In this document: piece after piece, positions 11,838 through 25,335 of the stretch | Layout of the letters: the number at the start of each line of letters is the position of its first letter | Numbering within the stretch: position 1 is the first letter of the stretch | Origin: Pteria penguin | Taxonomy: Eukaryota; Mollusca; Bivalvia; Pterioida; Pteriidae | Length of the DNA: 64,000 nucleotides | Direction: 5' to 3' | Assembly: GCA_035048485.1 (NCBI GenBank) | Contig: CM068586.1 | Location: 33,606,563-33,670,562, forward strand | The notes under the pieces: generated by a model | Told to the model about the DNA's origin: nothing | Databases searched by the model: none | Seen by the model: the letters and a program-made list of their open reading frames with translations, nothing else | Program-made: the position numbers and the translations under genes

Positions 11838-12158
11838 ATGCTTCAGGAGGGTCCTTGCTTCGACAATATGAAAGTTCTTGCATTTAAACACCCAACTGCG
11901 GGTATAGATAGCGGTCAATCAGAAAAATGGAGGACATTTCAATTTTGTTGGCAACCATCGCTTCGACAGATAATTTTTGCGATTTATAACAAACACCGCA
12001 GTGACATCGCACTTATTTTGGGCATGCAAGAAGCCTCTATCATGCAGTATGTAACAGTGTCTTCTTTTAACGTAAAGCTTGCCCAAGCTAAGAGTTTATT
12101 TTCTTTTTATAATGTCCCTTACATGAAATTCTGCTCTTTGTCATTCTGCATTCTCTGA
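11838..12158 (+). CDS. Open frame of 106 codons, unrecognised
   Basis: An ATG-started frame running to a stop, of ordinary composition (not repeat-driven), with no family motif I recognise and no clear splice sites. In AT-rich animal DNA a frame of this length can arise by chance. It is listed only because it is the longest non-repetitive open frame in the 10-22 kb stretch. Confidence 0.12.
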   Translation: MLQEGPCFDNMKVLAFKHPTAGIDSGQSEKWRTFQFCWQPSLRQIIFAIYNKHRSDIALILGMQEASIMQYVTVSSFNVKLAQAKSLFSFYNVPYMKFCSLSFCIL

Positions 12159-12565
12159 AAAGATATGTTTGCACGTCATCTGAAGTATTATAGGAAGCAA
12201 AGAAAAGCGAATAATTATTAATGAAATCATAACACATACACTTGAGCAAGTCTAAGCGTTACATAAAAAGTTCCTTTGAATTTGATATTAATGTAAGAAA
12301 AGACTGCAAAAACAACTGGAAAGCCCTATAAAATTAGAATAAAACACCTTTTTTTCAACAAAATTATACGATAGAAGATTGGATAGAAAGGGCGTTAGAT
12401 ATGAAAATTGTAATATGTAATTGGTAATATGCCGAATGCTGCAAGTATCAATGTATCTACTAAAAGTATGTAGTGGATTGGGACGTGCAACGTTAAAACT
12501 GATTTCTCTATTGCGTATGACGTTAATGCATAAAGTATACATGTATATGGGAATTAGTTTTCCAT

Positions 12566-12570
<5 letters not shown>

Positions 12571-12606
<36 letters not shown>
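12571..12606. repeat. (GA)n microsatellite
   Basis: About 18 GA repeats. Confidence 0.95.
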
Positions 12607-12609
<3 letters not shown>

Positions 12610-12612
<3 letters not shown>

Positions 12613-14980
12613 GATGCTTTGTTGTAGTATCTTTAGAATTCCCGAACACGCCCGTCTATTTAATTGGTAATATATTCTTCATTGCTTGAGCGAGACGGCA
12701 ATCTGCGTGTTAACAGGATTGCACCGGCGTTCACGCACCGTAGACATCTGAATACTCTTGCGTATATATACGGAATTTAAATGTAGAATTCAAATATTCT
12801 CCAAGCAAAAAAAAAAAAAAAACCACAAAGCAAATGCACACACACACACACAAAAAAGGAAAAAACCACAAAGCAAATGCACCAAACAAAGCAATCAGAG
12901 AGTCGCTAAATAAACAAAGAATACACTAACTACGGGAAAAAAACGGGAAGAAAATGCAAGAAAGTTTATTTAATGTTACTTTATTACGTGATAAGAAGGG
13001 ATTTTTGAGAAACATATGCGTAAGGAATTGTTCTTTATGACCCGGATGTATATTATAATCGAATAAATTATACATGAATAGCAAAATATGTATGCAGGAT
13101 GCAGTAGGAGATGAATGTTCGATTTCAGATCGACATCCGGGATTCTCTTCCCACTGTTAATCTAGAAGTTCCTTGTGGTTTTCCTTTTCAGTTTTCAAAT
13201 CAAGATGGACCTTCCGAAATTTGACGTGCGAGAAGATATAATAACATGCATTGACTGGGTGGCCCCTTGTTTCACATAATTCAGCAATAAAAGAGAGAGA
13301 GAGTTCATTGAAGGCTTTTCAACACAGAATATTCTTTTACATGTATATACCAGACAGAGTATGGAACATTTAATTGTATGTGGTTAAATGGAGTCTGCAT
13401 TTCTAGATACTGATGGAAATCTATTCCATCGCCGTCATTTGTGGAATATTTCAATATACTATCATCTATACATAGCAGTATACGCCTTCTGGTAATAATT
13501 GACTAGGTAGACTTAATATCTGATACCATTATTCTCATTTGTTTTCAATATCTCTTGAGTCGCTTCTTAGGAAAGGAACGTCTTGCCGTTTACCGTCAAT
13601 AAGTCATTTTGTAAGAAACAGAATCCCAGTCTTTCAAAGCAAAACCATAAGAAGATTTGAAATAAAATTGTTGTCACAAGTTATGCCATGTGCTTTTTTC
13701 TTTTTTTGTTTTGTTTTGTTTTTTCTTTTCTCTTCTCTTCTTTTCTTTTTCTTTCTTTCTTTATTTATTTTTTTTGGGGGGGGGGGTATATTTATCCAAG
13801 TACGATCTTACTTACGAGGATTAGATCAATCAATAAATGTATGTATACTGTACGCAGGTGGTATTGAGTATTTTTTCTTTTTCTTATGAAAGTGCAAGGT
13901 TGACGACAGTGGAATAAAACTATCATGCCTACCCTCGATTTATGTCGAGTGTACCCAAATTGAGACGAATCATTAAAAAGTGTATTCTCTTCTAATCATT
14001 ATTGTTTTAAAACTCTTTAAAAGACACCAAGTACTCTGAAAAAAGTCTTACGTAAAATATTATTTGTTAAGTGTTTTCCAGCTTATCTACTATTTGTGGT
14101 ATTTTCTCGCATTCGACTATCAGTGATCATTGTTCGTCAGGAGTTTATTGACCAATGCATGCATATTCTACACCAGGTGATTTGACGACACATAATATAC
14201 ATGCGTCTTCGTAGTACTTCTCAAGGCTGTAACCATGGAGTCCACATTATATGGAAAATAGATTACTAATTATTACCATATTAACTTGACAAGATGAGCC
14301 AAGGTCATCTAAGGACATAGCTATACATGAGGGAGAAACATGTACTCAAAATAATACCAAAAGCCATGAAGTGCCAGAGGCTTTTGTGTGTACGTACATA
14401 GGGTAACACTAGTTCTGCAGTATACATATACATATACACAGCATTCTGTCTCTAGATTGGTCATGTAATTTCTCATACTGAATGTTATTTTGACCATGAT
14501 AGCCTCCTGTACTTAATCCGAAAGGAAGTAAATTTCTAGAAATGAGGTTCTTTAATGTATTACCTCAAAACTACATGTAATTACTTTTGCATCATCGACC
14601 ACTTTATCAAAGAAGACAGACAATTATTCATAAGCCAGATTTTTAAATAATTTTTTTTGTAAACCAATGTTCCCATAACTGATAAAGAATTTGTACAAGA
14701 GCATTTTCTCTATATGCTTGCAATGTGGACATTCCAGCACTCGTATGTTCATTGTATGTCGGAGATAGGAGCGGCGTAAATGATCCTGGATAGGATGTTG
14801 AACTTCACCCTCTATCCATATTCAAATGCTGATCCTGCAGCGAATGGTCATTGACATATCACCGGACTCGATAATGACCGTTCAAGATACCGACTAGTTC
14901 CAGACAAATGTTCTTCTTGTATCAAGGTCAGATATTGCCGCAAGACGTGGTCTTAAGTTGATCAGCATTAGTAAATAAAC
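12610..14980. other. No gene recognised; T/C-rich tract at 13690-13790
   Basis: Holds A-runs and a short CA repeat (12810-12852) and a T/C-rich tract ending in ten G (13690-13790). A 24-codon frame at 13205-13279 follows a strong acceptor-like 'ttttccttttcag', but nothing joins to it. No gene is called. Confidence 0.5.
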
Positions 14981-15445
14981 TACTGTCCGCGCCACTCACT
15001 CTGGAAACTGGAAAATCTGGATTTTCAGTTATTCATCTTCAGAATAATTTCAAAAAGGCAAAACCATTCGATAGATCTTGTTAAGTCGTAACTTTTGGTG
15101 TATGCTATATGTTTGTATGAAGAAGCGTTCATATTTTACAGAAAAAAATCAATTTTAGATAGGGCGATTTCCATGTTAAATTTTGACGTGACGTCGCTAA
15201 GTTTTCCATAGACTCAATGTTAAACGTCGGCGACGTCGCGTAAAAATTAACATAGAAAACGCCCTATCTAAAATGATTATTTCCCTATAAAATACGAATG
15301 CTTCTTCGTAGAAACATATAACATACACCAAAAGTTACGACTAAACAAGATCTGTCGATTGATATTAATTTTGTAAAACTATTTTAAAGATAAATAAGTG
15401 AAAATGCAGATTTTTCGGTTTACAAAGTGAGTGGCGCGGACAGTA
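14981..15445. mobile_element. 465-bp fold-back MITE flanked by TA
   Basis: The two halves are inverted copies of each other over most of the length. Ends are TACTGTCCGCGCCACTCACT and its reverse complement, and inner matches include 'agtcgtaacttttggtgtat' and 'ttagatagggcg'. TA at both outer edges fits a Tc1/mariner-type target duplication. There is no transposase frame. Confidence 0.85.
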
Positions 15446-16315
15446 GGGTGTAATTGGAGACAGAGAAGTAAGAAAGGGAATTGAATGTTGGGTGACTTAA
15501 AATTAGGACTATCTTAACATTAAAGGCAATGTGAAATACGGAACAAGATCAATCATGGAATAATCACTCCCCAATGACAAATTTCGCATAGTTTGAAGCC
15601 TTAAAACGGTTTAACAGTCAAAGTTATTAACAGGAGATGGTCTACTTTTGGTATTTTATACATGTATACAATTGCTGTATTTATTATGTAGCAGAAATCT
15701 ACCTGAAAAAGCTGCTCATTGACCTGTCAAATCAACATTATGTAGAGTGGGTAAACTGACAAAGGCATATTTCTGATAGTAAGACCAAATAATGAACTGA
15801 TAATAAAAAGCAGGAGACATATTGATACACAACAATGTTAATCGACTGGATTCTGAAACAAACTCCTTCCTACATGATATTCCGTATGACGTCATCAGCC
15901 AAGCGGGAGTGGTGTGTCTAAATCATGGTGTTTAACACACACACGCACACACAGAGAAAACCTACGCAGCTATCAGTTGTAAATGGGTTTCCGGCTAATT
16001 GTCTTTCATTGATTTTCCTAGCATTACGGGATTTAACTGTATATCTTACCAGCTACAGATCTGAAATGCATATGTTATATATGGCTTACGTGGGTTTCGA
16101 TTTGACATGATATTCCCAATCTGGATGTGCAATTGTCAGGTTGTTTCATTATCTACCGTTACCTGGGGATTTGGTGGTACAAAAGGGAAACAAACTGCGC
16201 TAAACACGTAACCTTTCAGCTCTATCAGATCTGGATTCAAAACGCTACTTTGTAAAGGGAGGATAAAGACAAGACATAGAAATCTAACGTTTAATGTTAG
16301 ATTCTCCGCTATTAA
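15446..16315. other. No gene recognised
   Basis: No supported coding frame. A short ACAC run lies near 15937. Confidence 0.5.
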
Positions 16316-16319
16316 TATA

Positions 16320-16460
16320 TATCCCAGCCCCTCCCCTCCCCTATTTTCTCCACATATATAAGTAAATATTCAGATTTGGCACCAAAATGGCTGAGTAGTT
16401 TGGCTAATACACATGTCCCCCCCCCTTTCCTCTTTTTCGGAATTTCTGGATCCGCCAATG
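16320..16460 (-). mobile_element. GGATCC-type MITE fragment
   Basis: Ends in 'tctggatccgcc' and shares 'gatttggcaccaaaatggct' with the copy at 19145-19355, plus C runs. It is a member of the group seen at 96-255. Confidence 0.5.
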
Positions 16461-17034
16461 TATTCGATTTTCTAAGAAATGTTGTTTTCGATAACATTTC
16501 AGATCACGACGATGTGACATGACTTAATTCCATATCTAAGGAACGGTCATTTGACTTATGAAAGAGTAAACTTCCGTGCGTTGGTTGCAGCAGTTCTGTA
16601 ATATACTATAGGTTAAGTCGGAATTCTAAATTATCGATACATACTGATATACAAATGTAAATGCGAAAAGTTTGGGATACTTATATATACGTGTATCTAA
16701 GCTAATGGAATACTGAACTGTAAAGAGTGTGTCATATGTAGGACACGTGGCATACTTTTTTCCAGGAAATGTCGCAATGTGGCATATTTTTCTAGTGAAC
16801 TTTCTCTGCTTGCGCAACGTGTGATCTACTAATCGATATTAGTGGTGCATTATTATTAAGGTACATATTTTGAAATAAGTAGAGCGTCTCTACACAAAGT
16901 GCAAAGGAGTGACAAAACAGACAAAAAAAAAACCCCCAATATCACAACAAGGGTAAAGTATTTGTGAATCGTAGTTCACAGCGGAACAACCAAAATGCAT
17001 CGACATGTAACGGATATTTTCACATATTTAGCAT

Positions 17035-17212
17035 CCAGGATTTTTTCAAAGGGAAAAGGGGGGGGATGTCAGACCTATGGCAAAAAAAAAAAAAAAAAAA
17101 AAAAATCAACTCCCGTAAATGAGTGCATCTACGTTTCATAAATCATTGTATATAACTATATATTTTGGAAATTCCTGGGGATCCGGCCCCGAATCCACCT
17201 ATTTCCTCTAGA
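17035..17212. mobile_element. GGATCC-type MITE with internal poly-A
   Basis: Begins 'tccaggattttttcaaag', contains a run of eight G and about 22 A (17082-17104), and ends 'ggggatccggccccgaatcc'. It resembles the 96-255 element in layout. Confidence 0.4.
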
Positions 17213-17214
17213 TA

Positions 17215-19140
17215 CGCGCATGTTTAGGTACAAATATAGGTTTCATATCTTTGGGAAACAAGTTAAATCATATGTACTATAAGACACCAGTTCCTTTTTA
17301 TTTGATTTATGTCGCAGATGTGGCCTCATATCTAACTAGCATAATCAATAAGTGTTTACGTCACCTTGATCTAGAAGTGCAGTAGTAATGATACGGCTCA
17401 CGTACGTGGTCCTACCCTGGCTATACATGCAGGGAGATTCTTCCGTATTCCGTTCTTATTTGCTAAAGCAACATAGATAAATTCAGAGTATACACGACAA
17501 TGTCTACGTGTCTTCATAAAATCTCGAATAATTGAATTTCACCTTAAGTAATTCTCTACGGTTATTCATGTTTCCAAAGTCACTAAACTCTTCACCTTTA
17601 CATATGTCCGTGTCCTCGGCATACCCCAACCCACCCCTTAAACACACAATACGTTTGGCATGCCCTCGGCCTACGATCATATCTGCTCAGAGCATATAGA
17701 AAATACATTTTAATACATAATACATATTAAAAAGTATATTTTATGTGTCTTCTTAAAGAATATACATGTATAATGAAATATGATATAGTGTTGTCTGGAG
17801 GGCATTACTTGTTTTAAAATGATTTGGGGGGGGGGTTGTTATATTTATGTTTTATGAATTTGATATAAGTAAAGGCGTAGATCACCTCAAATTGTCACAA
17901 GGTCGATCATGCTGTATCTGTGTATGAACGCCCAGAGATATCTTGGAATCACAGGAAGTTATAAAGCCGATCAAATCCGACAACATTCACTCCTATCAGA
18001 TCAATCTATCTGGAAATGGGGGAGGTGGGTTAGATAAACTAGGACAACTTTGATGAGAAGCATGTAAACAAGTGAGAATTTTGAATAGAATCCATAGCGT
18101 TAATTGCGAGTACTTTGAAATGGAAGTTTTCATGACCTTTTCAAATGAGAGAAATCATGCATGGTGACCATATGCATATTGATTGCTATTTAACTGTCCA
18201 TATCTCACTATCACTATGGTCGATTCACCATATACAGTAAACGAAAAAAAAATGAATGAAATGAGTTACTGCATAACGTTTATATCACTCCTTTTCTAAG
18301 TTCAGTTCGCGGACTACCTAGGGCAGGGGCAGATAACTCATCATATTAAAATGGTCTGTGACAATATCATTGGGGGAAGAGTGTTGCATAAGGAGTGCGA
18401 AGCATAGTTTAAGTTCCGGTGTGCTTTCATCCACATTGTATTAGATATGGCAGTGACATTCGTAATATATGAAACTGATTCCCACTTAACAAAGATATGT
18501 CTAAAATACGTGTATGTAAGTTGGATAAATCACATTACATTTCCACTTTATCGTCAAATGGTTGTACATGTGATGTAATCATTTAGAAACGGAAGTGGGA
18601 GTTTCTTCCTTCATTTCTTCCTGTAGAAATCCAGTTTCTTGGTATTTTTCATCGGTGATTCACCTTAAAATTTTTCTTTTTTGTCTCTCATATCAACAAA
18701 TTCAAAAATCCAGAATCTTGAAAATCTTTCATATAATGTACACGAAATAAATGTGCAGGATAGATGACACCATTTCTGTCCTTTATTAGGTTCAGTAAGA
18801 CCTCTTAAGTAACCAAGATCTCTAAGACTTACGTTTTGTGGCCATTTCAGATGCCTTACCTTCTCTCTGCGATTAACCGAAAATAGATACAAGCTGCTAA
18901 GTCTGTGAAAACAACTGATCAAAGTCAGAAAGGAAGTTTATTTTTAGAAGAAATTTCTATTTCTGTCTATTGATATATTCATGTTAGCACGTTTATTTAT
19001 ATATATAGCATTGTAATTGTCTTGATATTAAAACAATAACGAAGCTCATTTACATCGAGCTGCTAGATTTGGCTGTGACTGTGAATGACTGCATGTTGAC
19101 TAATCGATGTTTGGTATATATTAATGTTTTAACTTTCAGC
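17215..19140. other. No gene recognised
   Basis: AT-rich DNA. The minus-strand open frame at 18665-18922 has no recognisable motif. A 9-bp G run lies at about 17826. Confidence 0.5.
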
Positions 19141-19144
19141 ATTT

Positions 19145-19356
19145 CAGTGGTGGATTTAGGGGGGTGTCCCTTTTTTCGTCACAAATTTTCAAAGCATTTA
19201 TAGATAATAGGGTGAAAACACTCAAATAATATGAGTAAAAGTCCAGATTTGGCACCGCAAATGGCTGAGTATTTTGGCTAATAATTGACTTTAACATGTG
19301 ACCCCCTTTTTTTATTTATTGTTTTTAGGAAATCCTGTATCCACCTCTGCATTTGT
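19145..19356 (+). mobile_element. GGATCC-type MITE relative
   Basis: Runs from 'ggtggatttaggggggtgtc' to 'ctgtatccacctctgc', giving imperfect inverted ends, and shares the 'gatttggcacc-aaatggctgag' phrase with 16320-16460. Confidence 0.5.
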
Positions 19357-19359
19357 TGA

Positions 19360-20695
19360 TTTCTATTGTTTACAAACTTGGTTTGATGTCATTGCGAGGA
19401 CAACGTATTCCAGCTAGGAGCACTTATCTCACTGTGCCTTTCTTCAAACTGAAATTTCATTGCCTATTATTGCCTGACAGCTTTCAGTATTATGTGTATT
19501 TTTAAGTCCATTCGAACGGAAACCGACACTATAGTCTACAAATAATTCTAGATAACATAGCAGTCAGTGCATACTATATACTTGGCCTTATGCCATACAG
19601 TAGTACGTACAGTAATCAGACTGTGGTATGCACCGCAGAATCTAGGGTTTCATTCATTTTTGGCACTGATGCGTAGAAATTTGGCTTCGTCTCAATTACG
19701 ATATTCCTTGTTGAACGCCCAGTCATCGACTGGGATTAAAGGTGTTGTGCATTGATGCTTGAAATTTTATAATCAATAGGTGTGGTGTTTTGTCTAGAGT
19801 CACAAATCAGGGCAAAACAAGTTTTACTATGGATACGGTCCCGCCCTAACAACGTCTGTTCATTAATTATCGGACTGACAGAGTAAAGGGTCGATCGTAT
19901 CTATGATAACATTTTAAATTTCATTTCGTTGTCATTTGAAAGTTATCATTCTTCAGTTTTACCCATTTACCTTTAATTAAGAAATTTGTCAGTCCTTTTT
20001 TTTTTTATTAATTATTTCAATATAAATAATTTACTATTCAAAATTGTAAGCGGTAACAGCAGACGTGATACAAGGGAGGGAACTCTTATTTGTAAATAGT
20101 AAGCACAGTCATGCTGGATGTAATTATCGATCTTTAGGGTTTAATTTTATTTTTGTCACTACAGAAATCAAGTGCTTCATTCAAAAGTACATAATTTCAT
20201 TTCAAATAGTTCAAGTTTTATGTGTAGATTGATTATAAAATGACGGCACGTGTCTTATGTGTGTTGAATTTATTTGTCATTTGATACTAACCGACCTAAA
20301 GCAGTGAGTAACAAAGCGTAAGACAGAACAGTGGCCGACACAAGGTATATAGAAGCATGCAGTCAGCCCAAATCCCCCCCCCCCCCCAAATCACAATTTT
20401 GACCAGTCTCTTGTCTGTCAAATAGTCCCCACATTTTGTCCCTCGATCCTAGGATAAGAGGGCTCTATGCAACATAGTTTCCTTCTCTGTCTCATTTATA
20501 GAGACTTATAGAGTACAGTGTACTTATTACATTCAAGTCACCTTATATCACATACCCAGTTTTCAGTGCATCTGTATTGTTTGTAAAATTAAAAAGTATC
20601 TCGGTCATACACAGCTCTGTCCTTAGATTGCTTCTTTGGCTATAACTTTCAGGTCAGTGTGGTTATCAGTGTCCTCTTCATATACTTACGCTTCT
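19360..20695. other. No gene recognised
   Basis: No domain-bearing frame. A C run of about 11 lies near 20376. Confidence 0.5.
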
Positions 20696-20697
20696 GC

Positions 20698-20821
20698 GGG
20701 CCGTTTCACAAAGAATCATAGTACGATATTTTACGTACGTACAAAAATTCCTTAAGTCTTATGGAATTTTTTTTTGTACGTACGTAAAATATCGTACGTA
20801 TGATTCTTTGTGAAACGGCCC
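20698..20821. mobile_element. 124-bp palindromic MITE
   Basis: The outer arms start GGGCCGTTTCACAAAGAATC and are matched by the reverse complement to 20821. The arms continue through 'acgatattttacgtacgtac' to a short centre near 20755. The reading is near-perfect dyad with no coding content. Confidence 0.9.
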
Positions 20822-20824
20822 ACT

Positions 20825-22855
20825 GATTTCCACAGTTTCTGCCTTGAGCATCACTGAAGAGACATAAACTGTTAAAATGCTCATGAATATAATGCACTAA
20901 ATTCATACATGTATATGTGTGTTCTGATATTTCTATGGACCGTGCGTGTCCCTGGTACCAAAACCTTACCACTAATCGTACTGTCAGTGGTGTATTAACC
21001 AACTGGTTGAAGCCCGCATCCAACATTTCATCGAAAGTATGGAAAGAAAGGAAGAGTGGTGTATAACAAAATCAAACTGAAAAATTAAAAAAAAAATTAT
21101 TGATCAGTATAAAAGCTATTGTGAATTCAAATACTTTTGTAACTTTTGAAAAAGCTATTCATATTTTTACTTTCTAATATTCATTATACTTCTGAGTCAA
21201 AACCCAAATTCCTAACTCCTGTAAATTAAAAATGCCGACGAATTTCTCGGAAACATGGAATTACATGTACTTAGAAGTCATATCAATGAAATCTTACAGA
21301 TTGGTTTCACTCTAGTGTTTATAAATCGGTAAATTACACCAACCCATTGTATGACTAATGACCCTCTGAAATCGGAACTGTGATTACCGTTTAATGGAAT
21401 ATTTTTGTAACCGTCTACATGTTTAGGTTTCCTCTTTGCTCTGCTCGGAATAGGTTTTGTCATGTGGTCACCTCATATCTCTTAATTCTTGTCTCAGTAC
21501 ATGTGAATTAAGATTTCAGCAACTATTTTATTTTCAAAATAAAGGAATTATTATGATTCATGCCTACATGCGCTCATAATTGAGAATTTGCACCTATATA
21601 TGTCAATAACATTACAAGTTCCCCGTGGAGGGCTTGACTTGGGTGTTTATTATACCCATTGTCTAATGCAGTGTGATTGTGATACTTTATGTACAGTGAT
21701 GGTTCACATACACCTAATGCGTACAGTGTTTAAAGTCATGTATTGCATTCACGGTGGGTGTGTCTGGCCAATCAGGAGATGCTTTTAATTTTCGGGAACC
21801 TGGCCTCACCAACTATTTTAGACGTCCATGAGCACCCTCTGTGGTGAATTGTTGTGAGTCCTACTAGCTTCTTTCGTTTTTACATGTATTAAGTAATTAA
21901 CAACTATTGAAACAGCAGATTTTGTTTGGTACCAGAGTAATGAGTATATTTTGATGTGAAATACGTAAAGTTTAATCTGAAGACATGTGTAATAACATCT
22001 TTGTTATGAAATAAATTACGAAGGGATAAGGAGTATGATGGTGACGCACTTGGCATTAAGATGATTTAATAAAGTCACAAACAAACTCCAAATATATCCA
22101 ATTACATACAGAACATACTAATTTAGTTTAAAAACCGATATCTATGGATACTTTTAGATCTTACACATGATCACAAGCAATATGTAGACAAGGTGAACAT
22201 ATTTTAATTAACATTGTGATGGAGGCATTCCAAGAATAACGTATTACTCGAAAAAAATATAATAGCAATGCAATCAAGATTTATTCTGTGTTGGTCCAAT
22301 AAGATAAAGGCTTCTACATGAACAGTACATGTCGTTTCCATTGGCAGCAGTGACTTCCCTCGTGTTTTGTCCTTCTCTCAGAAATCCAGTGTGTCATAAG
22401 ACATCTCGGTGTTGTTGAAACCAAACCTTGCTAAACAGATAGGTTTTAGTATTACACTAGTTTTAGTATTTTCACTACTGTTTTGTTATGCATTGTCCTC
22501 AGGGATATTAGTAATACTGAGTCTTGTACACCATTACTGGTGGACTGAGAGCACGTTCCGAAATATATACCTAAAATTTACTGTAATGCGGTGATACATG
22601 CCATACACCTATTTTCCATTAATTGCCCTTTTCCAGTGTTGAAACTGAAAAACTGAAAAACTGAAAAATAAAAGTTGAAAGGAATGAGAATGTCCGAACA
22701 ATTGCGTTTATTTTGTAGAAAAGGGTTCCAACTTTAAAAGAGAATACAGAAGACATCTGACTGACAAAGCTGTATGACACAAATCACCAAGGATATGTAC
22801 ACAAAACATGATAACAGTAGAATACACAAGGAAAAACATTACAAAAATATTCGAT
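20825..22855. other. No gene recognised
   Basis: AT-rich DNA with short unsupported frames only. Confidence 0.5.
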
Positions 22856-22861
22856 TGTGCT

Positions 22862-23030
22862 ACGGTAATGATACCGACTTAGGATGGTCCATTGAAATAA
22901 CAAACGTCATTCAGCTGATGTGATTAACCGGTTTACGGGCGCCCACCTTCCCACTCACCGCAAAAACAGCACAACCAAAGCACACGCATTTAAAAATTTA
23001 AACACAACAAATTTCGGAACCCGTATTCAA
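22862..23030 (-). repeat. Retroelement 3'-end module, copy 1
   Basis: Carries 'ataccgacttagga-ggt', 'taaccggtttacgggcgccc' and 'aaaaatttaaacacaaca'. In reverse complement this is the sequence that follows the reverse-transcriptase fragment at 25190-25335, so this copy lies inverted relative to it. Confidence 0.75.
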
Positions 23031-23505
23031 ACGATGATGAATCATTCACAACAAATATGGCATAGACTATGTATTTAATTGACGTTTTTATATTAAAGAT
23101 CATGTTACATATGTTTCAGAGTGTGTGTGTATGTATGTGGAGGTATGTGTATTTTTAGATTCGATGAGAATTTCATGCATATACATGTATAAAAATAAAA
23201 AATGTGATTTGCCATTCATACTTTGCCTTTGAACTGGACCTTCTTTATTAAAAAGTATAGTCAAAACAATCAAGTCAGAACTGCAAGTTTCAGAGATTTT
23301 CAAATTCAACAAAAGGCATGTAGTTTGACTATAGAATATAACAAGATATACCTGGTGACGGTGTATTTCAAGGATTTGCGCACATTGAAATGATGTCTCT
23401 TTTTAATTCAATTTAGAATGACACAGTGAAAACTTATTTGAAATTGTAAATAACATTACACAACAATACAATTATACTATTCTACCAGAATCTAATTTTT
23501 CTTAG

Positions 23506-23665
23506 AAATAACCGACTTAGAACGGTCATTGAAATAACAAACGTCATTCAATTGGTGTGGTTAACTGGTTTACGGACGCCCACCTTCTCACTTACCACAA
23601 AAGCAGCACAATCAAAGGACACACATTTAAAAATTTAAACACAACAAATTTCGGAACAAGGTTAT
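23506..23665 (-). repeat. Retroelement 3'-end module, copy 2
   Basis: A second copy in the same orientation as the one at 22862, about 640 bp further on, sharing 'accgacttag', 'acggtcattgaaataacaaa' and 'tttcggaac'. Confidence 0.75.
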
Positions 23666-24420
23666 TATTGTTATTCAGTATTACATTAGATCTATTACTT
23701 ATTTGTAGTCAAAATTAGTGGCATTTTGTTTGAAACACGTGTAATTAATGAATATTTTAAGTGTCTATGTACATGTACATCAACTATGGATATTAATGCA
23801 AACCTTTCAATATGAAAAACTCAAACACGAAAAACAATGAGATGATTGGACAGTCCTGTACCACTTTCATGTTAGCAGTCAGTCTGTTCACCTGACACAT
23901 TCCACCTATATTGCAATGCTTATGATTGAATATGTAACGTACATTACCCAGTTAAGCACACATGGACACATTTGTTTAAATCTTCTCTGATCCATCACTG
24001 TTCATATGGTATTTTATGATTTCTGTAAAATCTATTCATAATTATATAAATTTATCCTCTTTGAAATTTTATTTATTTTTTTTTATTTATTTTGGATTTT
24101 AGTTTTAAATTTTTGCATTTAACACAAAGGTTATAATTTATGTAATACAGGAAAATAAGATATTGTCGTAATTTATCCTTTTATGCTATAATTTTCCAGT
24201 CTCGACCAGGTCCCTTTAATAAAGTTTTTTTCTGTATAATTTCTGAGTCATGTTCAATTAAAACTGTTTAACTGATAGCGTCTCCCACTTCTACCGACTG
24301 CAGTTGGCGGATTTATTTTGCAGATTTGCAGGGAATATCTAATATGTCCTATTTCTCTAGTGTAAACCATTTTTATGTTGGTGCTTTGCACTTCCCACTA
24401 CTCTTTCTTGGGAATGTTAC

Positions 24421-24939
24421 AACCACCTAATATATACTAATATTTATGATAAACGTGAGGATTTGGATGGCGATGTCCCTCGACTCCCATCATATGGTAT
24501 CTATATATCTCAATTAGTTCGATTTGTCAGAGGCTGCACCGATGTTTTGGACTTTCATAAACGAAATTTACAAATTACTACTAAACTTTTAACTCAGGGT
24601 TACAGATATCACAATGTAAGAAAAACATTCGGCAAATTCTTCAGATCTTATTCAGAACTTCTATCTAAATTTGGAAATATTTCTTTTCAACAGTATGTAT
24701 CCAATGGAATTTCCCATCCTTATTTTTACGGTGATCTCGTATATAAACTAAGGAAAGTAAAAGGCTCCGATAACGTTATTTTATCATGTAATAAAATAAT
24801 CAAACGTCTTATAAATAGACAATATGATATTGAGATCATCAAAAAGACTATAGGTCTTGTATTTGGCCCCTATACAGCCTTATGCAGACTTTTACTTGAA
24901 CGTTGCACGCTGACTAACAGGGCGGTGGGGACTATATGA
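24421..24939 (+). pseudogene. Retroelement reverse-transcriptase C-terminal fragment
   Basis: The frame reads ...YDKREDLDGDVPRLPSYG, then YISQLVRF, LLTQGYRYHNVRKTFGKF and, near the end, CTLTNRAVG. I recognise this as the region just downstream of the catalytic core in a reverse-transcriptase family common in invertebrate and fish genomes. About 11 residues normally lying between KRED and DGDVP look deleted. No catalytic YxDD block is present upstream, so the piece is 5'-truncated. The exact clade (Penelope-like or other) is uncertain. It is followed by 250 bp of 3' sequence and then the end module at 25190. Confidence 0.65.
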
Positions 24940-25335
24940 CGGGCCTTGTCCAAACCTCTTTCAGAGGAGACATGGTCCTGAACCTCGTCCCCTCTGACTG
25001 TTAGTCGGGACTCCTACAGATCTAGGGTCTTAGCTCGCTATCAGACTGGCAGAGCACGGTTTATCATGTTGATGTCGCATATATTTTTATAGGATTATGT
25101 ATTTTACAATACCTTACGTGTTTTTATTTTTATGACCTCTCAATATGCGATACCTGTTGACCCTTGTTCTTTACATGGAGGATTATTTATAAATTTTTAA
25201 ATGTACGTCCTTTGACTGTTCTGCTGTTATGGTGAGTGGGAAGGTGGGCCCGTAAACCGGTTAACCACACCATTTGTTTGGCTTTTGTCAAATTAAATGA
25301 CCGTCCTAAGTCGGTATCGTAATTGCACTACAATC
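24940..25335 (+). mobile_element. Retroelement 3' region and end module, copy 3
   Basis: Continues directly from the reverse-transcriptase fragment. 'tagctcgctatcagactggc' and 'gcagagcac' (25030-25060), 'cctgttgacccttgttcttt' and 'ccgtaaaccggttaacca' all reappear in inverted form at 47375-47720. The terminal segment is 'gaccgtcctaagtcggtatc'. Confidence 0.75.

Noticed and set aside
13205..13279. Short frame MDLPKFDVREDI after a strong acceptor-like site
   Set aside because: It recalls the start of retroelement Gag proteins, but only 24 codons remain and nothing joins to it.
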